The notes under the pieces were generated by a model. It saw only the letters and a list, made by a program, of their open reading frames with translations, did not search any database and was not told the origin of the DNA. Made by a program: the position numbers and the translations under genes. Below, in pieces: positions 51,899 through 60,800 of a stretch of DNA of 64,000 nt. Origin of the DNA: Heterocephalus glaber (taxonomy: Eukaryota; Chordata; Mammalia; Rodentia; Bathyergidae); assembly GCF_000247695.1 (NCBI RefSeq), contig NW_004624855.1, positions 2,155,329 to 2,219,328 of the forward strand. Reading direction: 5' to 3'. Numbering within the stretch: the first letter of the stretch is position 1; every line of letters starts with the position of its first letter.

Positions 51899-54800
51899 GC
51901 AGTCGGATAAATGCTTAACAATGAGCTTCCCCCAAATGTCGACTCATGGTGACTGTCGATTTGTGTGTGTTGCACTCTCATCACAGCTGATCTCAAGGCA
52001 GCAGTTAAGATATCATAGAGAAGATTGGAAGACATGTGCACAGTCAGTCAGGATAAGTCAGCTCTCTCACATCACTATATATACAGCCCCTTGTAGATTC
52101 ATCCCTAGTAAATAACTGGAGCATTGTAAGGGCTATTCTCCAGTTCAGCATCCTAAATTTCTTGAATTATCACATTTATTTTAAACCTACAGTGTTAGAT
52201 TTTCAAAACTACAAGACATGTGAACTGATTCACTCCAGCTCTTAGTTATTCGGTATTTTCCCAGGTGAGAATCTATGTGGGAACTTCTTTCTTTAACCCT
52301 GGCCCAAGGACATCTCAAGTGTTCTGAAACCCCAAATGTGTTTTTCATAAACTCTAGACAGTGATAGAAAACATTTTAGCTCTGAAGAGTTGCATCTGAG
52401 AGTTTATGAAGGCTGAATCATGAAATTACTGATACATGACCACAAAATGGCTCTAGGTATATGCTGGTATCTATGGTATGCTACCAACAAACAAACAAAA
52501 GGCAATTTCAATTATTTAACTCAAATAGAATCTGCATAGAACTGCAGAAATTCAACATATGAGTTAGCCATGGTTTCATATACTGAAAATTTCAAAAGAA
52601 GAGATAAGCAAAGTATAAAAACAATAGGGCCAGGGATTTAGCTCAGTGGTTTTGCTGCCTGCTGTGCAGGCACAAGGACCTGAGTTCGATCCCCGGTACC
52701 AAAAAATAAAATTAAAAACTAAAAACAATAAAAATGTATCAAATGTTATTAAGAAGTACCAATGTACTACTATAGAAGTTTTAAAGGACAAAAACATAAC
52801 TTAATAACATACATTCCATAATTCTACTCATTTTTAGTCAACTTTACCCCTTTCTCTAAAATTATTGTTTTTATTATGCTAAATGCATTCTAAGTTCACC
52901 TTCAAAGAAGGTATCACATAAAACCCTACGAGATCACATGAAAAGATGAGACAGCAATAAATAAGTTCCCGTTGTAGTTCCACTACCCAAATGCCTGCAC
53001 TCTGACACAATTGGGTTTGAACAAGGCTGACTCTACCTGGGCTCATTACTGAAAATAAAACTACCTGTGATAAGAAACATAACAGGAAAGAAAGTGCAAT
53101 TCCAACCTTATTTCATCAGAGGCACTGGTATCATCAGCACTGGTCCAAAATTCAGCACAGCTCTCCTGTAAGCCAACTTCTAGAAAGCTTCCAGTAGATT
53201 TCAGCAGCATTCCTGCAATGTCACTAAGGAAACAAAAGTAACAAAAATAAAACAGAAGAAAAACTGTACCAAAATTGAACGTTTCAGCTTTTGCTACAAT
53301 AGTATAAAAACAAGAATTTTATTTTAATATAAAAGTCAGGATTAACATGAAAAAGCAGAAATCTATAACATGCATCTATCTTTGTTCTAATACCACAGTA
53401 TTTCATTATAGACCATAAAATCTTAAAGTATTTAAAGTATTACAAAAGCATTACTTCATCAACACATGTTGAACATCAACAAATGTTCAAAATGGTATAG
53501 TAAAATGCCTCAAATGTTAGGAAAACAAAGTAAATTTCTTTCAACTTTAAAAAATTTCCAGATGGGCATGGTGGTGCACACCTGCAACACCAGCACTCGA
53601 GAGGCTGAGGCAGGAGGATTCTGCAAGTTGGAGGCCAGCCTGGACTACACAGTGAGTTCAAGGCTGGCCTGAACTACATGGCAAGACCCTGTCTCAAAAA
53701 CACCAAAATTAAATAAATAAAATTAAATTAAGTTTAAAAAATTAAAAATTTCCTTCAAAATCAGCTGTTTCGGAGTCAATAAACATGAAATACTCTATAT
53801 AACTGATCCTTCTCATTAAATACACAATCCAAATACTAGTATTAAAATGAACACTAAAGTATACAAAAAAAAAGGAAAACTAAATGAGCACTGTAAAAAT
53901 TCAGCAAGAGCATATCGGCCTGGGCAGTGTCAAGGAAAGGCAGTTATGACCTAGTAAAAAACAACAGCGCTAGGTGTGCAGTCAGAGTAGAAAGACAAAA
54001 ACCAGTTGAAGGCACAAGGCTTCCAGACCAGAAAGCCCTACAGCGACCCTTGCAGGCAAAAGCAGATGTATACAACAGAACAGTGAAAAGAGAGGATCTG
54101 TTAGGAAGAAAAGAGAGAACAACACATATAATTAGGGCTGAAGATGTGTCAAGCAAGGGCCTATCTGTGAAAAATGAAACTGCCCAATCTGAAAGGATCA
54201 GGTGTTCACAGGCTGGTGCATAGGACCAGGAAAGCAAACTGGGGCCATGCCGTGGGCGGCCTTGGATGCCACACTAATTAGTTTGATCATGTGGTAGTCA
54301 AAGAAGGCAAGCTTTAAAATACTATCTGAGTGGGAAAGGGATCTGATTAGAAACACACTTTTAAGAAGAGTATCATACAAGGATATCAGGGTGGATTAAT
54401 CAACAGCTACATCCAGTATATAGTAAACAGTAGTGAACAAAACAGATAAAATCCCTCCAGTGGATAAAGAATAAATCCAATTTTTAAAAATATACAGTAT
54501 TTCAGGTTATTTATTAGTGCTTTGGAAGAGTAGGTGAGTAGGAAATTCAATTTTAAATATGATGAGAAGGTAACATTTGGATAAAAACCTAATGGAAGTG
54601 GGAAATCACTTCATGAAAATAATTGTGTCCAGGTAAAGGAGCTAGCACATACAAAGGGCCCAAGGCAGAAGCATTCCCAGCCTGTGAGAACTGAAGGGAA
54701 GGAAGCCACTGTGGCAGTACAATAAGCACAGTAGAGCTGAGTAGGAGATAAGGACAAAGACTTAATGGAAAGTCAGACTGTGTCCAGCCTCAGTAGCCAT

Positions 54801-57800
54801 TGCTTAGACATTTTCATTAGATGGACTCACCGGCATAAGGTCTCATTTAACAATATCACTTTGGCTCTCGTGTTGAGCATAAACCACAGGAGATTGTAGG
54901 TAGACACAGGAGGACTAATTGTCTATATACATAAGATTGAAGTTAGACTCATCTCTCTCACCATGTATTAAACTAAAATCAAAATGGATTAAAGATCTAA
55001 ACATTAAAACAGAAGTAAGCTACTGGAAGATAAAATAGGTAAAATATTTGAAGTCATAGGCGAAGGCAAGGACTTTCTGAACTGAACTCCAATTGCACAA
55101 GAAATACAGTTACAACAAGAATCAACAAACGAGATTATAGCAAATTAAAAAGCTCTAGTACAGCAAAGGAAAAAAATCAGTGAAGAAACAACCTATAAAA
55201 TGGGGGAAAAATTTTGTAAGCAATTCCTCAGAAGACTAATATTTAGAATATAAAAAAAAACTCAAAAAAATGAGATCACCCAAAATAAAAGATTAAGTCA
55301 AGAAAAGAGCAAGTGAACTTGTAATTATCAGAAGAAGTAGCGCAAATGGCCAATAAATATATGAAAATGTTCAACTTCTCTTGCCACTAGAGAAATGCAA
55401 ATTAAAACAACTCTAAGATTTCATCTTACTCCAGAAAGAAAGACAATCATCAAGAAATCAATAATAAATGTTGGCATGGGTAAACTGATAAAAGAACCCT
55501 CCTACATTGCGTAAACTAGTACAACCATTATGGGAATCAGTATGGAGATTTCTAAAAAAATAAAAATAAAAATCCCATTTGACCCAAATCTTCTCCTTCT
55601 AGATATCTTCCCCAGAAAGCTAAAGACATATTACAATGGTACATGCATACCAAATGTTTATAGAAGCACACTTCATAATAACTAAATCATGGAAACAGTT
55701 TATGTGTTTATCAACAGATGAATGGATAAAGAAATATGTTATCTATAAATAATGGAATACTAGTTGGCTATAAAGAAGGATAAATTCAAGACATGCGTAG
55801 GAAAATGGATGCATCTGAAATAGGTTAAGTGAAAAAATCAGACATACACACTTAAATATAGTATATCTCTCATGAGTAAGGCAAAGTACAAATAAAGTGC
55901 AAAATAAAGGACAGATATAAGGATGAGTAAGGTGAAGTATAAGTAAAGAGCAAAATAAAGGATAGGTATAAAGATGAGAAAGGCAAAGTAAAATAAAGAG
56001 CAAAATGAAAGACAGATAGAAGGAAATAGGGAGATGGACCTTTTGCAAATAGGAAGGGGTCCAGGAGACCCAAGGGTGAGGGGAAGGAAAAGATTTAAGA
56101 TGTGTCATGTACATGTACCAAATGCTTACAATGAATGTAAACACTGTATGTCATAAACATGAACTAAAAACAGTAATAATAATAATAATGAAAATGGAAG
56201 AGATTTAAAGACAGAGAGGGAGGAAAGTGGGTGGGGAGGGAAAGGGATTTAAAAAAGGATCAAAATGTGTTATTTACATGAACCTACTCCCTAAGATGAA
56301 GGTAAACTTCACGTTCTGCAAATATGTACTAATAAAAAAGCAGGAGGGCTGCTTAGGGAGCAATGCATTAATACAAGTTGGGAAAAGTGGTAGCATGGAG
56401 TGGTAAGCAGTGGCCCAATTCTGGATCTATCCTCAGGGACAGCCATAAGGATTAGAAATAGCAACATGCTCAAAAAAGAAGTCAGAAAAAAAAAGACTGG
56501 GGATTTAGCTACCACCTGCCTCATAAGCACAAGGTCCTGAGTTCGATCCCCAGTACCAAAAAAAAAAAAAAGGTCAAGAGTTCCTTCCACACTGCAGACA
56601 GAACTTAGGACAGAGTCTATGCAGCAGAAGTTGATACTCTGACGTGGCAGAAGGAATGGAGTCTGGCTCTGGAAGGGCAGAGAGCCCAGCCCAAAAGAAG
56701 GTCAGGGAAATGCCCTGGAGCATCTCAGGGCAAAGGACCTGTAGGCGAGGCCAGAGCCATGCTCTAGGCAATCTGAAAGACAAGCAAAAGATAAAGACAC
56801 AAACACTGACCTAATATGATCTGTAGTGAAATTAAGTATGAGCCTTTTGCAAGTTTTTTCAATGAAGCTTGACAGGCTGGAAACAGAAAACGCAAAGAGA
56901 AAGAATGCCAGGCAAAGCAAAATTATGGGACATTAAAGGGAGGTGAAATCCGGTGTGGCGGTTCACTCCTATAATTCCAGTACCTGGGAGGCTGAGGCAG
57001 GAGGATCATCGTGAGTTTGAGGCCAGCCTGGGCTGTGAGTTCAAGGTCAGACTAAACTCCACAGCAAGACACTGTCTTAAAACACCAAAATTAGATAGAC
57101 AGATAGATAGATAGAGTGATGTTGAAAATGGGAATAAAGCCAACTAGGAAAAGTGAGTCAGGTTGGGGACCATAGCCTGAAGGTCTAGGAGTCAAGAAAC
57201 AAGAGCAAGTTCACTGCTTACTCAAAATAAAGACAGGATGGAGGAAGAACTGGAGGTATGGGCAGAAAAGTGGATATAAGATTCCCAGATACCAGCCGGA
57301 CACAGAGTGGGAACAGTAAGAGTTGCTAGAGTCCAAAGAACATCTAACATGGAAGCTAGAGTCCTAGACATGACAAGGAGGAGGGAAGAGCTTGTGAGTT
57401 GGGCATGCATGCACTTATAAAAATGAGACAAAAGAAATCAAGGAGCTGAGGAGACCAGCAGAAGACTTCAGTGCCTATAGATAGCAGCAGGATCCAGTGC
57501 TCTCCCCGCTAGTCAAAGCAAGTCTGACTAGAGTGGCCACCAACAGACCCTTCTGAACTACCCATGAGCTCAATAGCCTGACCCAAGAAAGACACTCATT
57601 TCCTAAAAAAGGCAGTCTGTCCATGATTATACACCCTCCACAAGAGCACTCTTGTTTCTGTTCCTAGCCTTTCACCGTACATAAACCAGTTTATAAAGAG
57701 AGGCTGTGATTGGATTATACTCTCCAAACACTCACTGAAAATGTATACTTAGGTGCTCAATGTCACCACCAAGACTGAAACACAAAGATCTATTCTACAC

Positions 57801-60800
57801 TTATGGATTTCAATTCTTCCTCCTTTTATTAAAAATAACAACAACAAAACAAAATCAAAAAGGTTTACATTAAAGCAAGATTTCTCAAGCTCAAACCTGC
57901 CATTCTGGGTGGATAATTCTCCACTGTGGAGGCCTGTCCTGTGCACCACAGGATGTGCAGCAGCAGCCTTGGTCTCTGCCCACTAGGTAACAGGAGCATG
58001 CTCCCCATCATGACAAGCACACACCTGCAAATATTGCCCAATGTGTCTGAAAGGGGGAAAAAAATCATCCCAGGTTGAGAACCACTGCTCAAAACTTGGA
58101 AGAGGGGACACTTCACAGCCCTGAGTGACTGTAATTTTCATACAACTGAACATCCAAATGTGCAAAAGAGGATTGATGGGCAAACCAGGAAGAAAGTGAG
58201 AAAGGAAGGAACCCATGTACCAAAGCATAAGATTTTTACCAGAAAAGCTTTCCAGCCTGTGCTTCTCCTCCCCGTATGTAATGAGTTATTTCTTTGGTGA
58301 AATTCCATTCTTCTTCTAACAGATTTTTTAAACTATGGGATGCTTGAGGTAATTGCTGTAACATTTGGATCCAGCTTCTCATGTAATCAAAATATACCTT
58401 GAAATACAAAAGGAGATATTTGAGAGTAGAATCCAGTAACTCATGACTTCATCTCTTAACATAAAAGCTATGAAGGGCAAAACCATGAAAGCATGCAATA
58501 CAGAAAAGTAAGATTCTTCTCCATTATCAGCTGATGTCTAAGCAAGGATTTTTTAAAAAACTGCAAAATTATTCAGCAATTTAACACATTATTCCCAACC
58601 CTTCAAATTCCTATGCAAATAAAACATTCACAATGTACAGAAAAACAAAATAATGTAGTAAAAAGCTCTTAGAAATGTTCATTATGAACATATTATAAAT
58701 GATTTTTTAAGAGGTTAATATTTTGTTTAATTACATATTTCAGCTGCAGAGTTATACACTGAGGGAAGGAAATCAGTACACTTTGTGTCATCCCTTCCTA
58801 ATACTTAGATTTTTGTGATATAATTTTTTCAAGGTTATTATATAAAAATTATGATCTATAACCACACTATCCATTTGTTTGAGGTGGGGGTTGATGCCCA
58901 CCCAAATCCTATAAGAACAGTTCTTCCACCCCTAAGTTCTCATCTTATCTTTTGGTTAGGAGGTTTTACTAGCATTTTGTCCCAAGACAGGATCACAAAA
59001 GCTATTACAAAAAGTCCCTGTCTATGCATTTTCTGCCCTACTAGACTGGGTAAAATATATTTGATCACACACTCTCTTCCTCAGAACCGTGCAGACAGGA
59101 CTCCACTAGCTTCTAATAAGAGTGTAATGTTACCATAGAGATGAAATATTTTTCTTTGCTTTTTTTAGTGGGTTTCAAGAGAAGCATGTGTGGTAAACAT
59201 CATTTGATTGCCTATCCAAGAGCCATTTTCCCCTTCTTTCCTAACAGAAACACAGACTTTTACTGAGATTCTCTCGGTCTTCAAACATGTCACTGTCCTT
59301 ATCCTTCTAGCACACTACAGGACACAATTTTTAAACCACTGATAATTTTCAGTTTCTTCATCTATGCGAGTATACATTCTGATTCATGTACATCATGGAC
59401 AGCAAGGCCAAAAGTAAACTCTACACTTTTCTAAGACAAATTAGCTGTGAATGCTGGTAATTCTCTTACCCCAGGCCTCTTCCATCAGACAGGTACACTA
59501 AGAGCATGGAAACCACATTTAGAAAGGAGGTACATTCACCTGCCTGCTGCCCCTCCATCTGTACCTCCCACCTCCCCTTAAACTCATTAAAGGACAAAAA
59601 GTACTTGGTATGCCTTTGGAAGTTACTTAAAGTTCAAAAGCAAAGAACTTTTACTTATGTTGTTTGTTTGTTTGTTTATTTGTTTGGGGGGGTTGGTGGT
59701 GGTACTGGGAACTGAACCTAGGGCCTTCATACTAAGCTATATCCCTAGCCCCTTCTTAATATTTTATTTTTAGGCAAAGTCTCACTAAATCACCCAGGCT
59801 GGGCTTGCAACTTTCGATCCTCCTACCTCAGCCTTCCAGAGTGCTGGGATACAGGTGTGCTATTATCCATAATTATCCACAGAAAGAGAAAAAAATAATT
59901 TGTGTGGTGTTGCATTTCATCATACCTTTTCAATAATAAAGACTTTTCTGACATAGTATTTCAAAATGCAGTCATTTTATACACTCGATTTTTGTGTATT
60001 AAAATTATTTCTCAGGATATGCCAGATATTACAAATTCCATTCCCCATCACTTTCTTCCTTTTCTTTTCTTTTTTTCTACCTTTTTTACTATTGAGAGTG
60101 GGAAGGTGCTTAGTATGTAAATTCATAGCCTCCACTGACAATTACGTGGTCACACAACAGATCTGTCCAACAAGATGTGGGACCTCCACGATAGCTCTTA
60201 CTGCTCTCATAAAAAACTTTGTGCTTGGCTAGAAAAGGGTAGCACCTGGAGGGGCTATAGTCAGCTAGAGGCAGGACCCAGCAAGCTGTCAAACAAGGAT
60301 AAGAGCATCCTCAAAATAATACACAACCAGGTTATATTATTATTTCTTATTATTCATCATTTTGCCATATTATGTGATCATCTACATATTTATCCTAGTG
60401 AATCTAACATGTGCTTATTATACATTAATATTCTATGTAATATGGAAGACGAAAGCATTTCAGGTAATAGCCCCTGGCTCAAGAAGCTTTCAGTCTAACC
60501 ATGGAACCCTGAGACAAGTCTATTTAAATATTATGGGTATAGTACAGTTCTAATAACTGCAACTACTGTTCAAAGAACGTGGGGATAAATGTAAGCTTAA
60601 AGGCTGAAACTGTCAGGTAAGCCTTCTGGAAAAAAATAAAACATGAAGGTAAGCCTTTAGTGAGCAGATAAGGATGAAGAGGAGCATTTCTAGTGGGAAA
60701 GAATACAAACACTAGTCTAGATGTTAGAAACACAGGGTAAGTACAACATACATGAGAAGATAGGTGTTCACGGGAAGAAATAAAAACAGGTCTACTCTTG

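Larger units (their letters stand above)
51485..53106 (-). other. MAP3K4 intron 7
   Basis: Contains an old ID SINE (51650-51725), a CA microsatellite (51859-51896) and an ID SINE (52627-52708). Nothing else recognised. Confidence 0.55.
53224..58239 (-). other. MAP3K4 intron 6
   Basis: 5 kb, the longest intron here. It holds B1-like SINEs (53561-53703, 56945-57085), an L1 end (54930-56345), an ID SINE (56495-56571) and a MER20-like element (57880-58095). 53704-54929 and 57086-57879 show nothing I can name, apart from a short GATA run near 57097. Confidence 0.55.
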